A stretch of DNA of 64,000 bases from Apostichopus japonicus (lineage: Eukaryota > Echinodermata > Holothuroidea > Aspidochirotida > Stichopodidae): contig NC_092564.1 of NCBI RefSeq assembly GCF_037975245.1, forward strand, positions 12,736,484-12,800,483, written 5' to 3'. The notes under the pieces were generated by a model that saw nothing but the letters and a program-made list of their open reading frames with translations, ran no database searches and was not told the origin of the DNA. Every line of letters starts with the position of its first letter. Within the stretch, counting starts at the first letter, position 1. Positions 11,755 through 24,000 of this stretch are shown here, one piece after another. A program made the translations under genes and the position numbers.

Positions 11755-14177
11755 GCCATTGATTGTTCAGTATTTTTTTTCCATATTGAAAATAAGCGTA
11801 ACAATGCACTGCATGGACCTGCTTTATATTGACCCAACACAATGTTAAACGATGTGTCCTATATTATGTTGAACATCTATGTAAAAGGTTTATGCACCCG
11901 GGAAGTCACTGCAGCTAACGGTGAAACTCCAAGCAAACATTAGGATTAAGTATACTTGAAATAAATCATGTTTGTAATTGAAATCACTCACATTTAGCAA
12001 TCACGCTCTTATGTTTGGTAACATACAGACCGCCACCCCAGGTCTTTTTTTTAATGATTTAGAATTCTGTAGCTAAAGTCAAGACTTCCATGGATCGGCA
12101 AAATGATGTCCTTCTACTCGCTTATTGACATAACCTAAATAGTCTTTAATGAATTCACTTGAGATTACACAAAATTTAGCAAACATTTTCAAATGTCACT
12201 CCAGGGTTTCTATTGAATCTGTAGTCTTCATTACGTCAACTTTGTATCCTTCGGTGGAACGTTGCATGAATTCTTCCAAGCGTATTGACAATTGGAAACG
12301 TTTCATTTTTTTTTTTACAGAAGAGGCAACGTACGTCCTTCCATGCGTTTATTATAAATGTAGTCAGATGAGAGAAAACTAACAATATCACTGTCTAAAA
12401 AAGCCAAAATGTCCACAATGTAGTGTTGCGGCAGCGTATATATATAACGATAACGTGCACAGGGTTTCACAAGGCGGGAGAGTGGGATGTGGTTGGGTGT
12501 GGAGGGGGGGGGGGGAGCGGTTGGGGGATTTTAAAATTGACCCCAACTGATCTTGATATATGGGCATAAACCTTTTATAGACGGGGTATAGGTAGATAAT
12601 AACAAATTAACAAATGATGGGTGCGGTTGTAAAGGTCGTTGAATACGATTTTCCAGTAAGCGGGTCTTGGGGGGGGGGGGGGTACCTTCCCAGGTAAAAA
12701 TTAAAAGTTTAGATGTCAAATGGTGCATTCTGAGACATATTTATACAACAAATTAGCTCCACAATTAAGTTTAAACGCAAGTTTGTGCTGGTAGGGTAAA
12801 CACTATTGAATTGTGAAGCCTCCGACTGAACGCCCCCTCCCCTCCACTTACCATGTACCTTCCCCTTACTCTTTGCAAACTCCACTGCTATATAAACGCA
12901 AGAACTGAACGATCTCATATATAAATGTTTAGAGAGAGTCTTAAAATAATTAAATTTCTTTAATTAACATTTTTTGTTGAAATAAGATTGTTGTTTTTAA
13001 GTTTGTTCTTTCGTTGACTCAGTGATTGTTCATAAGAAAACGGGTAAACATGAAATTTCTTTCGAGATGTTTTTGGAAGATTACATGTAGAGTAGTTAAG
13101 AGATTTGGAAGTGAAAGGAATGTACAGTGATACTTCTATTGTTCAAGTTTCATTTCATTATTTCAAAACATAATTCAGTCTTCTAGATTGCAGTCAGCCC
13201 CACTTATTAATTTCGCGAAGTTAATGACGTCTTCACATACCCCAACCTCCACATTTAATTTTCATTTTGCTAATTGACACGCGCGTAGACAGTGTAAATT
13301 TTGACCTATTTCAACGCATAGAGTTAACGTTAAAGTCTGATGGTGAAATTAGTCGCTATTGTAAGGACAAAAGATGCACATACATGTATCTACTAAGAAT
13401 ATATTTCAGAGAAATTTTAATGTTCTGTTAATTTTCTTATTTTGCTAAACTTGAAGAAATAAGGAACTGAACTTTTTAAACATTTCAAAGGGTTTCGATT
13501 TGAGAAGCGAAAAAGAAGTGGAGATCATTCCGTTATTGAAGCCAATTTTTTTTTTAATATAATAGTAGTTTTGTTAACATTTAAACAGATTAAATCATAG
13601 CCTTCGAGTTGCTGCAGGTGTAATTGAACTTAAACCCCGTCTTCGCAGTGCGGATATTTCTCATTTTACTGATATAAATGGTCACTTTAAGGTTAACTAA
13701 CTTTAAGGTTATACCACCAGTGGGATTTTTTGTTTCTATAATTACAGGTTCACTGCGAGAAGGAAACGTTGAGTATTCTATAACCAATTATCATTAATAT
13801 ATTTGAGTACCGGGTAATTAGTCATACCATGTTATTAGCATTTTAGATTATATTGTATATGCTAAACTATATTTTATTCGTACAAATTGGTTTGTCGCAT
13901 TGGTTAATATAGAATTGCCTAAATGTTTCTTTTTTTACGATTGGGTGAAATGATTTGATTTGACGTATCTTGAGAACGATAATCGTGAATAGTTACACGA
14001 TGTTTGTTTAAATTTATTCATTACTATATATATTTGGTCTGTACAATTAATACGAAACCAAAACGTCACATCTCATTTGCATATTTAAAATAAAACCCGG
14101 AATGTTTAAGTCGGACGTTTCTTCATACCATATCTGATATAATGTAATATCTCATATTAATATCTAAGAAACTAACC
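11755..14177. other. Intergenic, nothing seen except G runs
   Basis: AT-rich sequence with G runs at 12504-12515 and 12669-12682. The first lies in a G-rich patch (12473-12530) with quadruplex potential. No gene recognised. Confidence 0.5.
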
Positions 14178-14443
14178 CTGGAGTTCTCAAACGACGGCCC
14201 TCGAGCCAATATCAGCCCGCAAAAATTCAATCCGGTCCGCAAAAATCCAATGGACCCACCGTCATGTATAAATTCAGTATATACGCACCTTTAAGGCCTT
14301 ATAGGCTTAATGACTCTAATCTGCCTAAATTACAATTTGGTCAATCCAGTAAAACAAAAAGTTGAGATTTTGATCATCTCTGGCCCGTTGGTCCAACCAA
14401 TAATTTCCTTTGGCCCTCGTAGAGTATTAACTGAGAAGCCCTC
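14178..14443. mobile_element. Possible hAT-type non-autonomous remnant
   Basis: The left end reads GGAGTTCTCAAACGACGGCC and the right end, in reverse complement, reads GGGCTTCTCAG...GAGGGCC. GTTCTCAAAC...GGCCC ends are typical of hAT-derived MITEs. The interior repeats CCCGCAAAAAT and GGCCC words. No matching target-site duplication was found, so it may be a decayed copy. Confidence 0.35.
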
Positions 14444-16549
14444 TTACAGACTAGTTTATTTCTACGTTATGTAGCACTGACTGCTTAACACGTTTACAAA
14501 CCTACTTTAAACAGCAGGGTAAAACAAAATTATACTAATTATAAAAGTTAGCATACACAACGATAATTGGAAACAAATATAAGGCCTTCAATGAAAAAAC
14601 CAGCTGGGACGTAAACAATGTCACTGAGGAGTTTTCATCAAACTTATTTTTGCGATAAAATCGGCAGAGGAGAACTATAATACTTAACTGTGATTAGGCA
14701 TAATACAAATACTAACTACATAATTATATATGTGTATTGTATAATAAGTAGGACGGAATCCAGTCAATTAGACGTAAGCATATGAAAACGTATTATAAAT
14801 TATACACTCAATAATGATTGTAAAATTTTCGCAATTTTCTCTCAGTTTTTAATATCCCCCATTCTGGTAAATTATTTCTAAATTAAATATTCTCTAGCGT
14901 ACAATTACTAGGTTTTACTAATCCTGTTTCAGTTTACTACAGATACATAAATAACCTATACCCTTATCCTTATTGTTGCAAATCAATGAATAAAAGTGTC
15001 CCCCCCCCCTCTCCTATGCTAAAAAAAAAATGAGTAAGAGAAAACAATATATCTGTTTCTTTTCGAGAGAAAGAAAAAAGCCCCAGATGTATTGTCAAAA
15101 GCTCGGCCATACAATAGACAGACATTAAATAAACGTAATGTTATCGACATAACTCTTAGAACTTACCTTTCATTGTAATTTTAGAAACGGAATCAAAACT
15201 CATGGTGATAATTTTCGTCGTTGTTTGCGGCACGAAAAAGAAAAAGTGTACTTCCGAAAACTATCCTCGAACACTCCAAGAGAAACTTTGTGCACCCTCG
15301 ACACACACACGCTCGTTTATCCTGTCTTGCTTGCTTTCTTCCTCTTACTCTTGGTTTTGGTGTTTTAATTGCAATTTGAAACGAAGCAAACGATGTTAAA
15401 AACAGTGATTCTCCTGTGTTACCGGTCGCGGTTACTTACAATTCAGAACTGAAACTTAACCGAACTTATATATATCTATATATATACATACACGTAGAGA
15501 TAAATTAAGTTGAAAACATCCTAATCAGAGATACCTCATTTGTGATTTGCAAGAGCGGAATATTAAATGCAGCACCTCTTCTCCATTCACCACATTTTCA
15601 TCCCCGACAAGTCCAAATGAAATGACGTCATTCACATGCTGGTGTCACGTGGTTGCGAACTGTTCAATGAATGAGCTTGAAACTTTTTTACTTGGAAAGT
15701 GTCTTACACGTATATACTTTCTTATTATTGCACTGATCGCTTCCGTTTTGTTTATTAATTTGTAATGTTAGAAACATTTTCTTTTCTTTGTATATCACAA
15801 TTTAACTGGCCTGTCTTCATACCTTACTTAAAAAATTGTCGTTTGTGAAAAAAAAAAAAAATCTCAATAATTAAACAAGAGAAAAAAAAGTAGATAAAGC
15901 AGTTTGATATAGGATGTGAAGAGGGGGGCGGATGGGGTTTATAAAAGGAAATTGTAAAGGAAAGGAAACTGGGTTGAATTAATTCATGTGAGAGAAACGT
16001 CTCAGCAAAGACCTCATTAACATGTACAGTCTCTGGTGACGCAGGTGTTATCCGTATGAACGTGTACATATTGTAAATGGCTGCGGCTCTATTTGGCCTT
16101 TAGTCGTTTTTCACTTGTTTATCACCGAAGAAGATTGAGCAGTGCTGGAGGCCACGGCAAAATTTTGACTGCAATCGGATTATTTGTAAGTATATCTGGA
16201 CTCCAAAAACAAAAGAGAAAAAAATATTGATAGAGAGTTTTCCTTATTTTTATTTTTGTCTTGACACTTTTTTTCTCTATCGGTTTCAAACGAATGAGTT
16301 GATATAGCAACAAACGAAATGAGATGAAGAATTCAACACATCGATCCAGCGAGTGATCGTTCAATACAAGAGATGTCGCTCTTTATGTTAATATTTTAAA
16401 ACGGTGAAATTTTACACTTTGGGTCTAACAAGTAGATGGAAATGGTTATAGTCAACAGTGCCGTACTTTATGCTTTCAGTTTTGTTATACGGATGATTGC
16501 AGTGGGCTTGACTGACGTCTATACAAACAAGATCAAAACCAAAGGAACA
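14444..16549. other. Intergenic, nothing seen
   Basis: AT-rich sequence with a C run at 15000-15009. No supported gene. Confidence 0.5.
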
Positions 16550-16930
16550 GAAGAGAATATGAAAAAATGGAAACATAGGGGGAGAAAACTGGGCCAAAGG
16601 GGGGCAAAGGAACGGGAAGAGAAGATGGCAGAGAATTGGGGTGGGTGGGGGGGGGATGAGGGGATAAAATACAGTAGAGAAAGAAACAAAAGGAATGAAA
16701 AAATATGGAACGAAAAAAATGCATAGTTTTGTGACGAAACTTTTGCGCCTTGTATAACAGGCCATAACGAAAGAAAAAACAGAAATGGGCAAAATCAGGG
16801 GACACGAAATGGAAAGCGGTGTGGAAAAGAGATGGGAATAGAAAAGAAAGGGGGCAAAGAGAAAGAACGGAGAACAAAAAGAGAAGGAAGGGGAAACAAA
16901 TGAAACGGGTAAAAGAAAGGGGAAGGGGTT
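16550..16930 (+). repeat. 380-bp purine-rich tract
   Basis: The plus strand is almost all A and G, in GGGGAAAG/GAAAAA words, with short pyrimidine-containing breaks near 16720-16760. It has no fixed period. Such tracts can form triplex (H-DNA) or quadruplex structures. Overlapping open frames on both strands result from the bias. Confidence 0.7.
16724..16760 (+). repeat. Short direct repeat, copy 1 of 2
   Basis: TAGTTTTGTGACGAAAC followed by TTTTGCGCCTTGTATAACAG; the partner ends exactly 700 bases downstream at 17460. The last 17 bases are identical. Confidence 0.6.
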
Positions 16931-17422
16931 TAACCTTTTGAAAATAAGCTTCGCATTTCAAAATTCATCTCATCGGATTTTCGCGACAAGTCATTCATTC
17001 GTGGATTTATTTCAAGAGCCCTTGACACAAAATGTGACTCCCGATGTTTGAAGCAGCATGTGTGCATTAGTTTTACATCTGTGCATCAGTTCAGTATATT
17101 ACATGTACAATTGTGGTAAAGTTATTAACGTCGTATTCAAGTTTGATCAAATCAATTGTGCATATTTGATTATCATTCTGGTTACCATCAATTAGGAGAG
17201 TTATTAGAAACTAAGTCACCTTTGGGATTGTAGGGAATATTTACTAAAATACTGTAAAGGGACAGATGTTATAAAGATCACAGCTTCAATTCAAAATATT
17301 CCTTAGCTGCTCATCGTGACCAATGTATAAGTAAATGCGATGAACCAAACCAGTTAACGCATTATATGCGACCTTCTCTTACATACATCTATAAGAAGCA
17401 TCGTATCGTGTATAGTACTGCT

Positions 17423-17460
17423 TAGCTTTATGACGAATCTTGTTGCGCCTTGTATAACAG
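17423..17460 (+). repeat. Short direct repeat, copy 2 of 2
   Basis: TAGCTTTATGACGAATC then TTGTTGCGCCTTGTATAACAG, matching 16724-16760 with a few substitutions and one indel. The 700 bases between have no other visible symmetry. Confidence 0.6.
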
Positions 17461-20400
17461 TTTAGGGTATAGGCGCATGCGCAAAGTGCTGGATGCAGTC
17501 ACTGAGCAAACTTTCTGCGGTCCAGCTGAGATGATATTAAAACCCTATTAATGCGCTCCGCCGAACCGTGTTGACACGAAAAACATCGAATATGTATACT
17601 TTCCGAGATTTTTGTATACAGGTCTATTCCTTACTTTTGATATAATATTTCACCATAACAGATGAGCACAATGCGCATGTAGGATTTTTTGACATTTTGT
17701 TTGACCATATATAATGTTAAATTCCCGTAAAATTTCATGTTGTGTCCCGCGAACTGGGTATACAATTTCACAAAGTCCTGTTAGATCCATTCCGTGCCCA
17801 TCCCTGATTTAGGGCTATAATTGTAACGGTTTAAGATAAACTTGATTATTTTTATTGGAATCGACAAATCCCCATCGCCCCCCCCCTTAGTAAAGGGCTA
17901 TACTAGGACCAACGCACGAACAGTTACGACCATCGAAGTGCCCTATAGTGTGGTTGGTGCGGGCTTCAATTTAGAGTCGATGAAGCAAAATAATTTGAAA
18001 AAAAAGAAGATTTAGATCGGGCCCTTTTTCTCACTCTTAAGATGATTACTAAACATAGCCAGTTCTGTCAAAAATCCGTAGTCTTATACCTTTATGGTTC
18101 TAGACAGAATTTTGGTCTTAATATGTCATAGCCGAAGAAAAAGATAGGTGTAAATGGATGGCTTCAGTGCAGATTCCAGTATCCATTGCTCCATAAAAAT
18201 CTATTTAGAAGATATTAAATGAAGAAACATGTATGCTAGAAGTGCCAAAGAGCAACGTTAGAGGTGTTTTAGAATCATATTCGTCCTTCACAAACCCCCT
18301 TTCTGCAGAAATTCGTCAAAACCAGAGGCCCCCAGCTGCAGAGGAGTGTTCCAAGTAGCAATTTATGTCACGAGTGGATCTTTTATTATCTCTAAAAATG
18401 TCCCAAAATCTTATAAAATTTATGTTGTTTTCGTTATTCAAGACGGCCACCGCCAGATAGATTGTCAACTTATACGAAAAGCGTGTGTTATCATCGCTGC
18501 CCATTTTTGTGATAGAATTAAATTTCCATATAAACCATTTTAGACCCATCATACTCGAACGATGTGACTTTTATGGCACGCCGTTTTTCATGTCGTGAAA
18601 TTCACACTCTCGGTAAATATACACCTTAGGGATATTAAAGTCTGTAATAGCTTCAGGAAAACTCATTTCCAAAACTGCAACTAGGAAATGTGAGGCATTA
18701 AGTTCGTTGCGACCACTAGTGCACAACTTTGTTCATCGAATTGGATCAACTCCCTGCGAATGAAAGGCCTACCGACTATTTGCTTTGGTGAACCATAATG
18801 ACAGACCCTTACAAAACCCTCACTACCCACACAGTATGCACTGCATGCGAGACACATGTTTCGAACAACAACGAATGGTAGCAATGTTTACTTATAGTCA
18901 TAGGCATAAATTGAAGAGGCCATGTCCGATGGAATATTGCAGTTCCTTGGCATACATATGTTACAAGACAAGTAAATTTGCTATAGATATTTGCCAGCGA
19001 ATATGTGGAGCGAAGAACAACTCTACCCCCACCCCCCACCTTACCCGCAATAAATGAACTATGTGACACCAATACACATCATATCAACGTCAAGATTTTA
19101 ATGATTGTTGACAATATCTGAAACAAAACCGATTCCAAAATCATTTTCCTCCTGAAGGCATTATTTGCCCTTGAAATTAATATTTGTTCGTATTCAAATG
19201 ATTGTGAATATACCGTGACAAAATGGAGCACCTTTCATTGTATCATTAGATAAAGTATGTGTGATAAGACTATTGGTAAAGATGCCAGCTAAATGAGACA
19301 ACAACTGAACATGTACTTACCTCAGTTTTAAATCAATCTGGTCTACAAAATAGGCATCTTCATCTTATTCTATCTTGTTTCATTTGAAAATCGATGAAAC
19401 TATTGCAAAGAATTTGTAACCACTATATTAAATTAGTGTCTTTTAATGTCTACTGAAACGTACACAGATTTGTATCCTATTTCCTTAGGAAATCATCTGA
19501 AAAATGTTCCTGCAACAAACTTGAACAACTTTAACTATATGTTTAGAATCAGTATACGTATTCTAAAGAGAAGGAGGTTTGTTTTAAAGGACACGTACGG
19601 TACTCATGAAAACAGTTTTGACCTTCTTTTGTTGAAAAGTTAATTGAATCAGGGAGTAGAAATTAAGGAGTCTGATATTATAATGCCCTGAATTGAATGC
19701 ACGTCACAGCTGAGGATGAGAAGGTCTTAAATCGAGGCAGGAGCTGAGAGAAATTGGAGACTGGCCACGAGACTTACATGAAAAATACTTGTTTGTAACA
19801 ATCTACTTATTTCTCCGTTTGTATTTTTTACATAATCAGCTGGTCATAGTTGTCAGGACCTGCCATGTTGCAAGAGAAAATTTCCTCGTAAAACGCTAGA
19901 TAACGAAAGACTTCTCCAGAACTGGGAAAACGAAATTAACTCGTTGGAACGTTTCTGGTTAATATAGGTACTACACTAACTAGTCGTGCACGTTTGTATT
20001 CACAGTTACGTTGTACAAAATATCTATTTATTTTGGTAGTCATTATACAGCTAAAACAATTTAGTTTTGTTTAATCGACGGATTACGACACACTAGCAAT
20101 TATTTTCATCAACCATAAACCGGACACAATGAAAGAAAGTAACAATAATAGTAATAATAATAATAATAATAACAATAGGTATGACATACCACCTAAATGT
20201 TTAGATTTGTAGAATTATTAGTTTTACAGTGGCATTGATGAAATGTTTCACGACAATGCGTCCGTTAAGTATACGCTAACTTTATAAAACAAAAGCAAAT
20301 GATTTCTAACCAATATATATAATCTTTTCTAAGGTTAATCAGTTCCCATTATGTTGAATGCAATAACAGGAATGGAGAGTGAAGTCTTTCCACGTTCATA

Positions 20401-22030
20401 GCTTTATAGCATTATTTAAAATATTCTTGTCATCTGATGTGTCACTATATGCCGGTGCGGCCTGAGTGGCCCCACATCATTCAACCAAGTTTTTTTCTCC
20501 AACTGTATAGTTCAGATTTGCGTAACACATGAACCTCCGCTGACAATGCATACCCACTTATGGTGTTACGTGATGGATCATCTCCCAAATGAATGATCTT
20601 GGTAAGTCCTATGCACCTTTTAACCTCTCATACACTTATGCTAAACCTGTAAAATTCCAACCAACTGTGCATCTCAAATTTAAAAACGTCAGCTGATAAT
20701 GCCCCCCCCCTCCCTCCCCCATTTATTCTCACGTGATTGACTATTTCTCAATTAATGTAAGGTGCATACCATGCTATTACCCTCGCCTACCCTTTTTTTC
20801 ATATTGCTTTGATTCCATGCACTTCCAACGACTGCTGTAACCATTTTAAAAGAGCAAATTTATTTATCCAACTTTTCTTAGAAGTTCTGTGTTTGTGTCA
20901 TCTGCTAACAATATGTCATGTAATATATTTACTTGCTTCCAATTTCTTCGAACTGTCATGACTACGTTTAAATGTTGACGAAAGCACACATTGCGACCTT
21001 ATTATATATTAACAAAAACGGGAACAACATTGAGTGATGGGTTACGATACAGAACAATCACTTCAGGAAATTGTGGGTGGGTTAAATTGACCGTTTTACA
21101 ATTTGAAAGCGATCTCATAAAATACCTAAATAATTACACTAGTGAAGACGGAAGTGAAAAAATGCATGGTGACTACTTGTATATTGGAATCATTTTTGAA
21201 TTCAGTTGGAGAATAGACACAATGGTGAAGGTAGAGAGAGAAGGAGGGGAGGGGGGGGGGGGTGATAAGATAAAGGTCTTATAGTGTGTAGATGAGACCT
21301 GGCTCTGATTTGGTTTACCTTGTATGACGTGATACAGTACACAGTTGTATTGCGTAATATTACCGTAATATAACATCGATAGGCTATACAATTTGTAAGT
21401 GAAGGTAGAAGTCAAGTTTTGTTCCTGGCTCATACTGGATTCGTAGAGCGTTTACACTAAATGAATTTATTGGAACTTAGTATTCAGACTCCTTCTCTGT
21501 CCATATGTCTGGACATATAGTAAACAGCATCTTCGGACACACATATAGTATGGGATAACTGTTTTAAATCGGTAATGAAACCCTGATTTATTTATAAATA
21601 TGTCAACTCAAAAACTCAACCAGTTGTAGATAAACACCTTCTGGAACCCCGCTTTGACCTTAATAAATTTTGCAGGAACAACCCGAAAATGGAAAGTTGG
21701 TATATCTTGCCTGGAAGTGTCGATGTGGGTATCTTAACACGGTATAGAGGTCCCTTAACCTAGGATACATTTGAGGCCCCTTGACCTATAGGAGACGCAA
21801 AGAGCCCCTTGGCCTTAGGGCCCAGAGGAATTTGTCTCATCTGTTTATTGGATAATCCGGTCCTGAACTCACGTCGTTCTAATGGATTTCGGAGACAGAC
21901 TTACCTATACAGAGGTATACGTCACATATTGATAAAATTAACCTATACGGTCAATAAGAGTTTTAGGCGTTCTTAAGCCCTGAGTATCATTGTGCGAGAC
22001 AAAAAAAAAGTTACTATGCAAGCCTGTCAG
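17461..22030. other. Intergenic, nothing seen except simple repeats
   Basis: AT-rich sequence with C/G runs at 17878-17886, 20702-20710 and 21251-21262 and an (AAT)n stretch at 20144-20176. No gene recognised. Confidence 0.5.
20144..20176 (+). repeat. (AAT)n microsatellite
   Basis: AATAATAGTAATAATAATAA and on to AACAATAGG: about ten trinucleotide units, slightly interrupted. Confidence 0.8.
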
Positions 22031-22844
22031 TTATATAGGTGTTGTTGCCGCAGTTATACAGAGTACGTAATTACTGCATAAAAGGAGACACGAATCCAAC
22101 CATAAATCGTGAAAGTATAGTATATAATACATAGAAATGCTACTGATGATGGTATTGGTCAATAGCAGATCAAAGGACAAAAGAAATTTTTTTATTCGCT
22201 TGGGAGATGTTAAGGTTTTCGATATGTGGTTCAACATGCCAAACCAAAAACTAAATAGGATTTTCACAGAGCCAAGAAAATGCTGAAAATTTGAAGAAAG
22301 TTCTTTCTTCGTTACTTTGTCTTTTCCTTTTAAAAAAGGAGTTTTTTCTTCAACAAATAACTTTTGCCGATATAGAGAGGTTAATAGAACTATATTCAAT
22401 ATTTGTAAAGAATGATGAGACCAACAACTGAAAAAGGGAATTAAAAATTTATTTTCTCCTCTTGGGATATTATCACACCCCTCGGCATCAAATTCTGTAT
22501 TTTTGTTTGAATTATTTTTTGTCTTGACTTTAAAGATAATTTTTTTAAAACACTGATGAAACAAAGTTTGCTCTAAGATGACTTTGGGTAGTGATGTTTA
22601 CTGCAAACATCTCTGTCATAAGAAAAATTATAGGCTTATGTCTCTTTGGTAATGATTTATTTAAAGAAGAAAAAATGATAGTGATGATAATGATATGCAT
22701 CTGTGATTGATCAGGTAAGATTGGGACAAAATAGAAAAAAATATCAACGGTTTCTACTATAATATAACACGATGTCCTGCTAAAAATGGATGTAAATCCT
22801 TGAAGAGATTCTACAACTGCAAATGGACTCTTTAAATTTTTCAT
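22031..22844 (-). pseudogene. Unrecognised open stretch, two overlapping frames
   Basis: On the minus strand one frame is open from 22844 to 22545 (about 99 codons). A second, shifted +1, is open from 22564 to 22031 (177 codons). They overlap by 20 bases at TTTTAAAAAAATT. The opposite strand has no comparable frame. The protein is rich in Phe, Ile, Lys and Ser, with no domain I recognise. A frame this long is unlikely but not impossible in AT-rich DNA, so it could be a decayed gene or element, or chance. Confidence 0.2.
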
Positions 22845-23101
22845 TTTTCAACAACAATTAATTATTTCTAGATTTCATCGCACCTTAAATTTCCGATCTA
22901 TAAACTGGCAGAGCCTAAAATCTTGTCCAGTGAAATTAAATGTCAAGGAGTAGTCATGTATTCAGTGAAAATTTCCGCTCAATAAAGAGAAATTGATTAT
23001 ATTTTTCTTTTTGAATTTCATACACATGAAACAACCGAGGTATCACATCATGTTCAATCAAAGCGTCATCTATTGAACACATATAATTATAGCATTCAAC
23101 A

Positions 23102-24000
23102 CATGGGCGTCAACAGGTGGGGGACGGGGGGGACATGTCCCCCCACTTTCAAAAGTGGAGGGGATATCATATCATTTGTCCCACCCACTTTTCAGAGTAG
23201 TTATTAAAAAAAATCACATGCATATGCGCGATTTTCTATTTAAGGTCAAGAAATCTGGACTCCCTGGGCCCCTGCTATCTATCACTTGCACCGTCATTTA
23301 TCTCCCATTCTCCCAATATCCTAAATCTGCCCATTTAATTCGTTCGGGGGGGGGGAGACCATTCGAAAGTGTATTGAATCTTGCACACATGTTGTTTGTA
23401 TGGGTTCCAAGGGATTAGGTAAGCCATACAGGTAGATGGTGATGAGTTACTCTGTTCATATCACTACCTCCAGTCCCTTGGACTGGACGGACGAATAGGG
23501 GTGTAGGGGAAGTAATTAAGGCTACATGTATTCGCCGGATATGGTAGATCTTTATTGTTGAGTGCCGGCTAGGCGCTACACACGCTCTGCGCGCGGTGCC
23601 TTTTTCTGATTATTATTATTAAAGTACCTGGGCACATAACAACTGACGTCTCGCACCTACATGCATGTATTATATATACCACTCCACTCATCCCGGAGGT
23701 GACGGCGCCACTTTTTCAATATTTCGTTTGAGATGGACGCTGTGTAATTCGTCTCCCTTGGTGTCAGAACGGCATCTTTCTACCAGTACTTTCTGTCGGA
23801 ATTTAGTTTTGTGAGACAAAATTTCTCCTCACAGATCTAATTCTGATGTAACTAAAAACGACTCAGGAAGGCCGTCTCCTGCGATCTAGGGGGTCTTATG
23901 TACCCAAAATTTTCTGGTACGCTACGCGCCAACCAATGGTGGCGCTCCGCTTAGATGGTATAGTGTCCCCCTCACTTTCTGAAACCTGCTGACGCCCATG
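23102..24000. mobile_element. hAT-type non-autonomous DNA transposon with exact 8-bp TSD
   Basis: The ends are inverted: left CATGGGCGTCAACAGGT, right (reverse complement) CATGGGCGTCAGCAGGT, 16 of 17 matching. The element is flanked on both sides by ATTCAACA (23094-23101 and 24001-24008), a perfect 8-bp target-site duplication as made by hAT transposases. Beyond the short arms the ends carry G/C-run and CCCC-ACTTT motifs in opposite orientation. At 899 bp with no transposase frame it is non-autonomous. A perfect duplication suggests fairly recent insertion. Confidence 0.88.

Noticed and set aside
16412-16961. Overlapping frames on both strands, 96-142 codons
   Set aside because: They follow from the purine-rich tract, which lacks stop codons by composition.
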